Source of the DNA: Zingiber officinale
Taxonomy: Eukaryota > Streptophyta > Magnoliopsida > Zingiberales > Zingiberaceae
DNA length: 64,000 nucleotides
NCBI RefSeq assembly: GCF_018446385.1
Contig: NC_056004.1
Span: 7,282,767 to 7,346,766 of the forward strand
Reading direction: 5' to 3'
The notes below the pieces were generated by a model. It saw only the letters and a list, made by a program, of their open reading frames with translations. It was not told the origin of the DNA and did not search any database. Each line of letters starts with the position of its first letter. The stretch's first letter is position 1. The position numbers and the translations under genes were made by a program. Below are positions 20,862 to 31,253 of this stretch, piece by piece.

Positions 20862-23827
20862 TGTAACGACCACCCTTCTTACTACTACTACTCTCTAAAG
20901 ATGACCGTTACTTAACTACTAACTCTACTTAACCGGTATGATTAAAAATCACATGGAAACCCTACCAAAAAATTTCGGCAAAATCTCCCCTGTACCGGTG
21001 ACCTTAAACTGACATACATAACATAATATACACAGCCACAAGCGGCTGGAACACATATCAAACACAACAAAGGAATGACATCACCACGCAGTTTAATGAA
21101 ATCAAATCATGCAAGTAATGAATAGCGGAAACAAAATAAAAACATACAATTAACTAACAGCGGAAGACTAAATGACTCATCTAATACATTCTTAATAAAT
21201 GACAATCTTAATAAATTCTTAAACTAAGTCTCAAGGCTTCCATAGTCCTGGCATCACACATCCTTCGAACACCTCCTTGTCGTCTTCCTTTCTATATCTT
21301 TTCCTTTCCTGTATCTGCAGTAAGAGGAAGTGTAGTCTATAAGCAAAATTTGCTTAGTAAGCGCTACCTAACTCACAAAATCACGAATGTGCATGTATAC
21401 GAAAAGAACTAAAAACTATATGCTCTAAAAAGAAATAAAGCATAAACATAACTGCTCATGTCAAACTAATAGCAAAGAAATGCTAAGAAATCTACTCATG
21501 TAATTCTAATCGCTAATCATGCTACTCATCTAATAGGTAAACATGAAAACTACTCATCCACTAGATAAACATAGTAGAATAAAGAACTAAACTTATTGAT
21601 TTTCAGAACTATATGAAACTTTATTTCATTTGTTCTAACATAATCTTTAATACTTTATGTTTATGTAAAACTCGTTTTACTTGTTCAAAAACTTATACTT
21701 ATAATACTTCAAAATAATAATCAACTTCTTCTTGGGCCCAGGCGTAGTAACATCTTATGCGCGTTCCCTAATAGGTTAGGGTAGCGAGCCACCAATCCTA
21801 AAAGAGCAGACCTCGGTCTACCAGGGCCAAGACCTCGGAATTGAACACCTGGATTTGTTTAACGACAACCTCGGAAGTCGGGTACTAGCCTCTTCTTAAA
21901 AGTAAAGTACTTATAATCTTAATTACTTCTTCTTTAAATGCCTCGGCATTTTAATAGGCACCTTGTGTGCCAAAAATCCCTCAAGTCTTGACTTTGGGAT
22001 CTACTTAAGGCCTCGGCCTTTTCTTTTCTTTTCTTTTCTTTATCTTTTTTTACTCTTATCTTTTGGTACTTTAGTAGGAAACCACAACTAAAGCCGAAAT
22101 AAATCTGTCCATGCTAAATGAGGTAGTAATGAAACAACAAGATCTACTAACTGGAATTTAAACTTGCTGAAATTGAAGCGTAACACAAAACTAGACTTGC
22201 TGAACTTAACATAAACTGTTCATTCTCGTAATTTGAGTTCACATGCTTCAATTAAGGAATTAACAAGGAGAAACCAACCTTAAAACTAATCATGTGCATA
22301 GAATTAGCAAGGAAAAACTAAGCTACAATGACAAATTCTGCATACATAACCAATACAAAAGAAACCAGAAACTGATTGCTTTAAAGGAATGCCACTCATG
22401 CACATTTAATTACATAAGGAACTAGAACTCCAAATCTACTCATGCTCAAACCTATAGCAACGAAATAGAAAATGAAATCTAATCATGCATATTCAATAGC
22501 AATTGGGAAAGTCCAAACAACATGCTAGAATAAACCAAAAAAAATCTGGAATGCTAATCTACAATGCTAACCATTCAAAATCTGCTATGCTAGACAATCA
22601 AAAATCTGCAATGCAAGCTCTAAAGCTAGGATAGGTTTAATGGGCTGTTCTTGTTCAACTTAATGTCCAAAGTGGAGCATGGGAACAAAGAAGTAGACAA
22701 CAAATCCAAAACCGAACAAAGCATTAGAACATGTTATAAGAAGGAATTAAAACACAACCCTACATGCTTAATCTAATTACTTCCTTCCTTTGAAACTCAC
22801 GGCAACAAACCCTTATCCATCAGAATCCACAGAAATGCAGAAATCCTTAGGCATGTTACAACCAAAATGAAAAAGAAATTCGTTCACAACAGAATCCTTT
22901 ATCAATGACTTACACGGCAACTAAGCAAAAAGGAACCCAAATAGCAACTACATGGCACAAAAACAACCTCACGGCAGCAAACATGAATTCCCAATCTTCA
23001 CAGAAAATTCAAAAACAAGAAGGAATACGAATCCGGAGCTATCCTACTACAGGTGAGTAGCAACTTACCTTGGGTTTCTTGGACTTACAACCGAGAAGAA
23101 GAACTTCTAATGCTTCTAGGGCTTGCGGCGAGCTTGAAATCTCGGTCTTCTTCGCGCCTTCGAGTTCTCCTTTACGAGAGGAGCTTGGATCGGTGAAGAA
23201 CTCACGGAAGAAGACGCTCGCCGGCCGCCGGAGACGAAGCCCTAGCCTCGGCTTCGTCTTCACCCGAGAACAGGAAATCGCGGACGTCGTCGCCGAGTGC
23301 AAGAGGAGAAATTTTGAGGGAAAAGAAAATAATTAATCCCTCTCCTAACTTATCCTTTTATAACCTAGGGTATTCTGTTATGGCTTAAGATTATTTCGCT
23401 CCTTACCTTTTCACGAAATACTCGCGGAAGAGTTGGTTGGCTACGGTTTTGACCAAGTCAAGGGTTGCGGTTTCGAATCCTCCGCTGCGCACTTTTATTT
23501 CCAATTTATTTTACTGTTCCTAATCTACTACTTAAATATATATCGCTCCATATATAATTAACAAAACATCCGTAGACCAGATGGTTGGGCAGAGTTCGTT
23601 AAGACTTGGGTTCGGGTCCGTGATCTTGGGTTCAAAACCCGGCTTCAACATATATTATTATTATTATTTTTTAAACTTCTTCCTCTTGGTAAAAATATCA
23701 AACCAACTCTAAAAATTGCATAAAAATATTCTATAAATTCCTAAAAATCTCTAGAATTTTTCTAAAGCATTTCAAGATTTTTATAAGGTCTTTTAGGACT
23801 CCAAATCATGAAATTTGGGGTGTTACA
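20862..23827 (-). mobile_element. LARD 5' LTR
   Basis: Right copy, 2966 bp, with the same features as the left copy: TATA at plus 23354-23363, donor GTAAGT at plus 23063-23068, acceptor CTGCAG at plus 21315-21320 and tRNA-like modules at about 23430-23647. A minus-strand frame beginning MHSATTSAISCSRVKTKPRL (23302 down to about 23069) fills the putative first exon up to the donor. It is basic and of no known family. Confidence 0.9.
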
Positions 23828-24188
23828 GCGATTCTCCAGATCGACTGGACTTTTGTTCAGCGTTCGAAGCTTCCGGACTTGCTGCTGGACTTCCGCTTCC
23901 CGGCTGGTCCAGTCTTTGACCTGGTTCGCGACAAGAGGACTTTCCACCTAGGCTTACCCCCCATAGGACTTTTGCCGAGGCTCACGACCCGCCAAGACTT
24001 TCCGCATAGGGTTACCACCCCCTATGACCTAGGGTTACCACCTCCTAGGGTTTTCCCTTTACCTAACTATAGCTAGGACTTTTCTGAAATACTCAATCAA
24101 GTGCATTAGATCACAAAACAACTTAACTTTGAATTCTTTTTCCATTATCAAAACAACAGTCGATCATCGGATGCTTCCCGCACCAACA

Positions 24189-24203
24189 ATCTCCCCCTTT
24201 TTG
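24189..24203 (-). other. Polypurine tract of element A
   Basis: Minus strand CAAAAAGGGGGAGAT directly before the 3' LTR; identical to the tract of C at 48893-48907. Confidence 0.9.
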
Positions 24204-25544
24204 ATTATGACAACTGGAATTCAAAGCTAAGTAAAATAGATACATAAAGTTTAATTAAGCAAGCTTAATAGATTTTAAATGCACGCATGGTTAAGATAAA
24301 CACTTAAACATTGTCAGGCTCCCCCTTAATAAAAGCTTTCTTTATAACTTTTACTTTTGAATTTCCCTACTCTCCCCCTTTCCCATTTATCAAAAAAAAT
24401 AAACCAGTTTGAAATATCATAACTTTTCAAAAAGGACTACATAAATATAAGGCTTTTAAAGAAGGGAAAAACAACACTTTTATAACACTTAGCTTTTTAT
24501 AACTAATTTTCACTGAAAAATTCTTAGCTAAGTGAGATAAAGGTCAAGAGAGATATTTTTCTTTCAACTGAGTTAAAAGAAAAGAAATTGACTTTAAAAG
24601 ATAAATTTAGACGATTTAGAGACTTAGTTGAATTCTTTGAAAATATGTTGTAATATTTGAAAAGCATCTTGAAACATCCTTTAGAATACTTTGAATGTCT
24701 TTAAAACAATCTATTAAAAAATATGTTAGAGATAGTAAGTTTGAAAATAAATTTGAAAAGCTTTGTTGACAACTATCAAATTCAAAAAAAACTTTTAAGA
24801 AAAGCTAAGGCTAAAAAGAACAAGAGGAAATTTTGAACAATTCTTAGCCAAAATTTGAAATGATATTGAAAACACTAATCTAGAAAAGATTTGGATGAAT
24901 AACTAATTTTAAAACTTTTTAAAGGCAAGGGAGGAGCTTAAAACCTTAATGCCCAAGCATGAGTTAAATGAATTGCAAATTAGTTAATTTAGTAAGGTAT
25001 CAGAGCCCTAATGTCCAAGCATGAGTTGAGTTAGATTGATTGTTAATTAGTTAATTTCACTTTAAGTAAGGTATCAGAGCTTAATGTTCATGCCTAAAAA
25101 AAGTTTAAAAATCAAGCACTTGGGTTCGCGGCCACATGTCTAACTAATTAGCTACTAGCTGATTACCTAGAGGGCAATAGCTTTCACTTGGTTAGTCAAG
25201 TTAAGTCTATAGATCCAGTTAGAGCTAGAAGACTTGACTTGATTACTGTTAACTAGGTGTTTAACGCCCAGACTCATATTGATGTACAGATATAAGCATT
25301 CTTGAGTCTCAACTGTACCCTATGCATCTCACTCCATTCTATGTTTTTCAAACACAAGTAAGGTAAGCCTAGGTGTTTGTGAGATGCTCTGGCTGAATTC
25401 TAGGGGAGCATGATTTCTAAGGTAGAGCCTAGGCTAAATCCATATTTTAAAAATCTAGTAAAATTGGAATTTTAAAACCAATATTTTCCTAGAATTTAAA
25501 ATTTTAAGATAAGGAAAAAAATGTAGGAAACTGATTAAAAAAAA
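24204..25544 (-). other. 3' untranslated region of element A
   Basis: About 1.34 kb of AT-rich non-coding sequence between RNase H and the polypurine tract. It is colinear with C 47848-48892, including blocks around TGATTACCTAGAGGGC and GCATCTCAC. It holds two sites (plus 24996-25008 and 25070-25080) whose RNA is complementary to the element's own primer binding site. Confidence 0.8.
24996..25080 (-). promoter_or_regulatory. Two anti-primer-site motifs in the A 3' UTR
   Basis: Plus strand GGTATCAGAGCCC (24996-25008) and GGTATCAGAGC (25070-25080). In A RNA they read GCUCUGAUACC, the same as the 3' end of the tRNA primer and complementary to the primer site. C has the equivalent at 48354-48366 in its own sense orientation. 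A circularisation or primer-handling role is inferred. Confidence 0.5.
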
Positions 25545-27020
25545 CTATTCTACCCAACACATTCCTATTTGCCTTCTAAGTGCACTGAACTCAAGTTCAG
25601 GTAAGGGTTTTGTGAAAATGTCAGCTAGGTTTGATTTGGACTCAACATAGTCGAGTACAATTTCACCCTTATCCACATGATCCCTTACAAAATGGTGTTT
25701 TACCTCTATATGTTTGGTTCTGGAGTGGTGAATAGGATTTTTGGTTAAGTTAATTAAACTTATATTATCAATTAAAATTTTTGTACTTTTGTATTCTAAC
25801 AGATAATCTTTAAGTGTATGCATCATCCACAAAAGTTGGGAAGCACATTCTCCTAGAGCTATGTATTCAGCTTCAGTAGTGGATAGAGTAACACAGTGTT
25901 GCTTTCTGCTTGACCAACTTACTAGGCACTGACCTAGAATTTGACAGCTACCACTTGTGCTTTTTCTATCTAATTTACACCCGGTATAGTCTGAATCAGG
26001 ATAGCCAAAAAGGTTAAGGGTGCAAGTTCTAGGGTACCAAAGTCCTACATTTAGGGTGCCCTTAATGTACCTAAGTATCCTTTTAACATATGTTAGTTGT
26101 GACTCTTTTGCACAGAATTGGTATCTTGCACACATACCTACAGCAAATAAAATATCAGGTCGACTTGCAGTTAGGTAGAGTAGGCTACCTATTATACTTC
26201 TATAGTACTTTGGGTCTATTGGTTTTCCATCTGGGTCAGAATCAATGTTGCTATTTGTCGTCATTGGAGTATTTATAATTTTTGAGTTTTCCATACCAAA
26301 TTTTTTAATTAGTTCTTTAGCATATTTGGTTTGGTAAATGTAGATTCCATCTTTCGTTTGTTTAATTTGTAAACCTAAGAAAAAATTGAGTTCCCCCACC
26401 AAACTCATTTCAAATTCGTTTTCCATTAAATTAACAAATTCTTTTAACAGTTTAGTGTTGGTTGAGCCAAAAATTATGTCGTCAACATAGATTTGGGCAA
26501 CAAAAATGTCTTTTTCTATGGTTTTGACAAATAGAGTCTGGTCTATTTGACCTTGGTTAAATCCCTTGGATATTAGGTAGTTAGATAACCGTTCATACCA
26601 TGCCCTAGGTGTTTGTTTTAGTCCATATAAGGTCTTTTTTAATCTAAATACATGATTTGGGTGATCTAAGTCCTCAAAACCTGGGGGTTGACCTACATAT
26701 ACCTCTTCCTTAATAAATCCATTCAAAAAGGTTGACTTGACATCCATTTGGTATAATCTAAATCCTTTATGTGCTGCATAAGCCATCAGCATCCTAATGG
26801 ATTCGAGTCTAGCTACTGGTGCATAGGTTTCGTCATAATCTAAACCTTCAACCTGACTAAACCCTTTAGCTACTAGTCTGCCCTTGTTTCTGACTATTTC
26901 ACCCTGATCATCCAATTTATTGCTAAATACCCATTTGGTGTTAATTATAGACTTACCTATAGGTTTAGGTACAAGTTCCCAGACTTGGTTTCTATCAAAT
27001 TGTGCTAGCTCTTCCTGCAT
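25545..27020 (-). CDS. Reverse transcriptase-RNase H of copia element A, open frame
   Basis: A 491-residue open frame. It starts in the linker [20 protein letters not shown] and runs through the copia reverse transcriptase: [38 protein letters not shown], the first Asp in [10 protein letters not shown] (near residue 95), [15 protein letters not shown], and the catalytic YVDD at about residue 177. RNase H follows with [27 protein letters not shown] and [16 protein letters not shown], ending in [20 protein letters not shown]. All catalytic positions I can see are kept. The ATG is internal to a former polyprotein; the codon at 27029-27027, just upstream, is a stop where Trp is expected. Confidence 0.9.
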   Translation of the reverse strand: MQEELAQFDRNQVWELVPKPIGKSIINTKWVFSNKLDDQGEIVRNKGRLVAKGFSQVEGLDYDETYAPVARLESIRMLMAYAAHKGFRLYQMDVKSTFLNGFIKEEVYVGQPPGFEDLDHPNHVFRLKKTLYGLKQTPRAWYERLSNYLISKGFNQGQIDQTLFVKTIEKDIFVAQIYVDDIIFGSTNTKLLKEFVNLMENEFEMSLVGELNFFLGLQIKQTKDGIYIYQTKYAKELIKKFGMENSKIINTPMTTNSNIDSDPDGKPIDPKYYRSIIGSLLYLTASRPDILFAVGMCARYQFCAKESQLTYVKRILRYIKGTLNVGLWYPRTCTLNLFGYPDSDYTGCKLDRKSTSGSCQILGQCLVSWSSRKQHCVTLSTTEAEYIALGECASQLLWMMHTLKDYLLEYKSTKILIDNISLINLTKNPIHHSRTKHIEVKHHFVRDHVDKGEIVLDYVESKSNLADIFTKPLPELEFSALRRQIGMCWVE

Positions 27021-28180
27021 AGCAATGATCTAGTCTGGGTCAGGTAGTGCTTCTTCTATTGTCTTAGGCTCAATCTTAGAAATAAGGGCAATCTGACTTG
27101 GGTTTATAAAAGAGGATCTAGTCCTAACTCCTAGGTTTGGGTCACCCAAAATCTGGTCAGGTGGGTGAGAGATACCTATTCTCGTTGGTCTTATATTTGT
27201 GTTAGGAGTTAGTTCTTCTGGTTTACTAGTATCAAGTTGAATTTCCTCGTCTTCTATAATTCTTGGGTCAATGTCTGCATTTTTATCTATATTTGGTAGA
27301 TTGTTTTCTTCATCAAATATTACATTAGTTGTTTCTTCAACTTTTAGTGTATTTTGGTTATAGACTCTATAGGCCCTACTGGTTGTAGAGTATCCTAAAA
27401 AGATTCCTTGGTTTGATTTGGCTATGAATTTTCCTAAGTAGTCTTTAGTGTTTAATATATGGACTTTACATCCAAATACTTTTAAGCAGTTTAAGTTGGG
27501 AATTTTATTATAATACATTTCATAAGTGGCTTTATTATAGAGTTTGTTAATTAGAATTTGATTTTGAATGTAGTTTGCCGTATTTATTGCTTCAGCCCAA
27601 AATTGATGATTTAGATTATATTCGTATAGCATGGTTCTGGCGGCTTCTTATAGGGTTCTATTTTTCCGTTCTACTAGACCGTTCTGTTGGGAGGTTCTAG
27701 GGCATGAAAATTCGTGTTTGTATCCGTTGATTTTACAAAATTGAATAAATCTATGATTTTCAAATCCCCCCCCCCCATGATCACTTCTTATCCTTTTAAT
27801 TTTAGTGTCTTTTTCATTTTCTGTTAATTTGAAGAAATTACTAAAGACTTCAAAGGTTTCATCTTTTATTTTTAGAAACATTACCCAGGTAAACCTGGAG
27901 TAGTCATCAATTATAACTAAGCAATACTGGTTCTTGCTTAGTGACTTGGCTCCATGTGAATCGAATAGGTCTAGGTAAAGGAGCTCAAGTAACGAGCTAG
28001 TTATATCTAGATTGGTTGATTTGTGGGTTGACTTGGTTTGTTTTCCTTGTTGACAAGGATGTCAAATTGTATTTTCTAGGTTTCTTAATTTGGGCAATCC
28101 TCTAACTAAGCCATTTTGACTCATTTTTGAAATGAGTCTAATATGAGTGTGACCCAGTCTTCTGTGCCACAAATTGGCTT
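27021..28180 (-). pseudogene. Integrase of element A, broken
   Basis: Upstream continuation of the polyprotein on the minus strand. The 27030-27632 part holds the integrase C-terminal region (NLNCLKVFGCKVHILNTKDY). The 27648-27881 part holds the core end (RSDHGGG, then PRTSQQNGLVERKNRTL with the catalytic Glu). Sequence up to 28180 encodes the core start (LVIIDDYSRFTW region) and the zinc-binding CQQGKQTK region, where a Cys codon has become TGA near 28064. A run of 11 C at 27766-27776 adds a codon and removes the Glu of GGEF. Chromovirus D interrupts the gene at 28185. Confidence 0.85.
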
Positions 28181-28185
28181 CCTCT

Positions 28186-29748
28186 TGTAACGCTAAAAAA
28201 TTCTCAAAATAATTATTAGAAATATCCTAGTATTTTTTTGGAATTTTAGGATATTTTTATGAAATTTTTAGATTAGCGGAAGTAGCAAAAATAAATTGAG
28301 AACGAAAATAGCCTACGCGGGAATTGAACCCGAGACCTATTGGATCCTATGAATTATAACGGACTCTAGTAACCAAGTGAACCCAGCAGGGCCGTGCTGA
28401 AAGAAAAGGGAGGCAATTAAATTTATATTAGAGTTGGGCGAAATTACCCACATAATATAAATAGGGAATTAATAAGTGGAGAGTTATTTTTAACGCATGG
28501 CAAGTACAGTTGCCAGGCCCAAACAGTAGCTTGATTATTATTTTATTCTACTTATGAATATAGTTTTCAAACATCACAAAATAGTTATGTGAACTCAGTA
28601 TAGTTTTAGCATTAGATTAGCATTAGCTTAGCTCAGCTCTTATATCATTATAGCTTTCTGTTGATACAACATGACAGTTTATAATTAGCTTTATTGCCAT
28701 GATCAGTTTTGCTTTCTATGTGTTATATGCCATGCCATGTTAGCATATTCAGTATGTATTTCAAATAGCATGTTTTAAAAACATAAATTGCATCGTATGC
28801 ATGTTTTGTGAGGTAGATGGTTTCTTACTAAGCGAAAGCTTACAGATACTTTTTCCTTATACTGCAGATAAAGGTAAAGGAAAGATGGACTAGCGGAGGT
28901 TGGAGGTCAATGCAACGATGAGGATGTGTGTGGGTGGAACCTGGAATAAAGATCTTAGGGATCTAGCAAGTTTTGTTTTGAAAATTAGAACTTTTTAACA
29001 TTTTGTTATTCCGCACCTTAGTATGTTAAATGCCATGAACTAGTAAAATTATGCACTCTACCATGCTTAGAACATTAGTTATGTGATGCTAGATTGTCTC
29101 CTAGTCATTTAGAACTTGTATGTGTGATTGAGGCACGAAACAGTGCTGAAATCAGACTGCTGGTACGAAATCAGGAACCCCAATCGATCGGGCGATCGAT
29201 TGGAGGCTTTTCAATCTATCAGCCGATCGATTGAGAAGTTCGTACCGCGAACACTACGCTCCTGGATCAATCAGCCGATCGATCCGGATGCCCTCTGTCG
29301 CGAACAGAAAGCCTTTGAATCGATCACTGGATCGATTGGCCAGTCTGGATCGATCAGCCAATCGATCCAGAATATTGCCCCGAGCACAGTAGCGTGCTGA
29401 ATTGATCACTGGATCGATCCAACCTAAGTTCCGTTTACAGTAGCCACCTGGATCGATCAATGGATCGTTCAAGCCATTCCAATCGATCCGTGGATCGATT
29501 GAGAGGCCTGATAGCAGCTGCAAACCCCTTAGTTCAGTTCCTTGACCACGGGGAATGTAATATATGACATGAATAGTTTAGATTACACCCCTTAGCCCAT
29601 ATAGAATCAAGAAATGATAATAGTTTAGCAAAATTTTAATTAGTACAGCTTCCGCATCTAGACTTAGTGATGGTCAGGGATATAGCCTAGCACAGCATAA
29701 TGTAACGATCGACCTTACAACTTAGTTAGTAGAAGGCGGGTCATTACA
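28186..29748 (+). mobile_element. 5' LTR of D
   Basis: TGTAACG to ATTACA. Contains a tRNA-like antisense module (28311-28400), TATAAATAGGG at 28456-28466, a possible GC-type donor (GCAAGTACAG, about 28501), a TTATACTGCAG acceptor-like site (CTGCAG 28862-28867) and a GATCGATC palindrome array (about 29174-29510). Confidence 0.93.
28311..28400 (-). other. tRNA-like module in D LTR
   Basis: Minus strand: GGTTCACTTGGTTACTAGAG resembles a tRNA D-arm/A box, and CGGGTTCAATTCCCG is a perfect T-arm with a 4-bp stem and a B box. The spacing is close to that of a tRNA gene but the anticodon arm is poor. The copy in the 3' LTR (34753-34843) is nearly the same. It resembles the antisense modules in the LARD LTRs in place and orientation. 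Confidence 0.5.
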
Positions 29749-29751
29749 TAG

Positions 29752-29763
29752 TGGTATCAGAGC
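29752..29763 (+). other. Primer binding site of D
   Basis: TGGTATCAGAGC shortly after the 5' LTR end; tRNA-Met primer. Confidence 0.93.
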
Positions 29764-29963
29764 CGAAAGTTCCATACTTCCTACACACACATCAGCATTG
29801 AACCTGCAGCTTCCAAGTAAGAACATCTCTCACTGTATTTATGTTTCTTGTTTTCATGTTTACATATAACTAAAGCATGCTTGTGTATGATAGTATTTAA
29901 CATGATAACAGTAGTTACTTTAGTATGATTGTATTAGTCATGTATGCCCTCCATGTCTCTAGA

Positions 29964-31253
29964 ATGGCACGAGGACGCCCAGCTAGAAGGGCACCAGCCA
30001 CTGAGCCCTAGCATGAGGCAGGCAGTTCAGTGCCTCCCCCAGACCTTACAGCATTAGTGGCTCAATTACAGCAGCAACTAGCTGAACAGCAACAGGAGAT
30101 AGCCACCTTAAAGGCTAATAAGCAGAATACTCCCACAGTCACCCCGGAACCAAACTAAGCAACGCCAGTAGTCTTAGAGGTTCCACCAGTCCAGCCTACG
30201 GCACCAGTAGCCCCAGCAACAGAGGCAAGAAGAGAAGCCTATCTGATCCAGTGGCAGAGAGTCAAGCCCGAGAACTTCTCAGGCACCAGTGAACCCTGGG
30301 ATGCTCAAGCCTTGTTCAAAACACTGGAGAGTACGATGGAGCTTCTGGACTGGCTAGAACATGAGAAGGTGAAGTGCGCCTCCTTCTGTTTGACAGGAGA
30401 TGCACGCATGTGGTGGGAGAGAATTAGAACGAAGCGCCCAGTAAACCAGATGACATGGGCCGACTTTGAGAAAGAATTCTTTGAGGAGTTCTTTCACATG
30501 CGGGTCACGAACCGTCACTACGACGAGTTCACTGAGTTTCGCCAGGGCAACCTATCAGTAGAGGAAGCCGTGAAGAAATTCAACAGACTGGCTCATCTAT
30601 GCCCTGAACTAGTCACCACTGAGAAGGAACGAGTCCGGTTGATACTCAAGATGCTGAGGCCGGAAATAGCAATGAACGTGGCTGGCGGCATCCATAGGCC
30701 GCAAACCACTGAAGAACTAGTTAGCAGTGCTCTGACCACCGATCACTACCAGAACAGTATCAAGCAGCAGAAGCAAGTTCTCTCAGAACCAAAGGGGCAA
30801 GGAGGCTCAAGCACTCAGAAACAACAGGGTCACAGCTCTAACTGGAAAGGGAACTCCAGTAACAAACGTAAACCAGGGAGTTACCCAAAAGGGGGACCAG
30901 GTAGCAAACAGCCTAGTTATCCCAAATGTGCTACTTGTGGGAAATTTCACCCAGGAGTTTGTCGCAAGGGCACATAAGGATGCTTTGAATGTGGACAGGA
31001 AGGGCATATGACTAAGCAGTGCCCAAACAAGACCAGTCTTCCTCAACCAAAGCCGATTCAGTATGGAGGCCAGTCAGCTCAGTTACATCAGATGCAGGCT
31101 GCTTTAGATGGTCCACACATCAGCCAGGGCAGACTAGAAGCCCCTCCAGCTACGACAAAAGCGAGGATCTACTCACTCACATGAGAGGACGTAGCAAATG
31201 CCTCGACAGTTGTTTCATGTCAGATTAGTATTTTACAGCAAAGTACAACTATC
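29964..31253 (+). pseudogene. Gag of chromovirus D
   Basis: Starts ATG with MARGRPARRAPATEP, a start typical of Tekay-like Gag. The capsid domain follows at 30312-30760 (GDARMWWERIRTKRPVNQMT, FRQGNLSVEEAVKKFNRLAH), then a Gln/Ser/Lys-rich linker, a first Cys cluster (CATCGKFHPGVC) and a CCHC zinc knuckle CFECGQEGHMTKQC near 30988-31030. Four stops lie in frame at 30009, 30156, 30975 and 31182, each one C-to-T change away from a Gln or Arg codon. It packages the element RNA. The frame continues into protease without a shift. Confidence 0.9.

Larger units (their letters stand above)
17459..23827 (-). mobile_element. LARD-type non-autonomous gypsy-like element
   Basis: Two near-identical LTRs, 17459-20423 and 20862-23827, each about 2.97 kb (TGTAACG to TGTTACA in + reading), enclose only 438 bp. 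TSD GCGAT lies at 17454-17458 and 23828-23832, and the flanks join to normal A-type LTR sequence. On the minus strand the interior begins with a primer site (TGGTAGCAGAGC) and ends with a tract close to the one before the D 3' LTR (TATAAGGTAGGGAGGAT against TATAAGGTATGGGGGAT in D). No gag or pol remains, so mobilisation must have used proteins of another gypsy element. Few differences between the LTRs point to a recent insertion. Confidence 0.93.
16557..24188 (-). mobile_element. 3' LTR of element A, split by LARD
   Basis: LTR sequence at 16557-17458 and 23828-24188, net about 1.26 kb after removing the LARD and its duplicated GCGAT. It ends CACCAACA next to the polypurine tract. On the minus strand a TATA-like TTTAAAAGGGG lies near 16960. 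An array of GGCGCC motifs spans about 16975-17225. Confidence 0.9.

Noticed and set aside
28318..28332. A genuine tRNA gene in the D LTR
   Set aside because: The T-arm is perfect but the anticodon and acceptor arms do not pair convincingly, so I list it only as a tRNA-like module.
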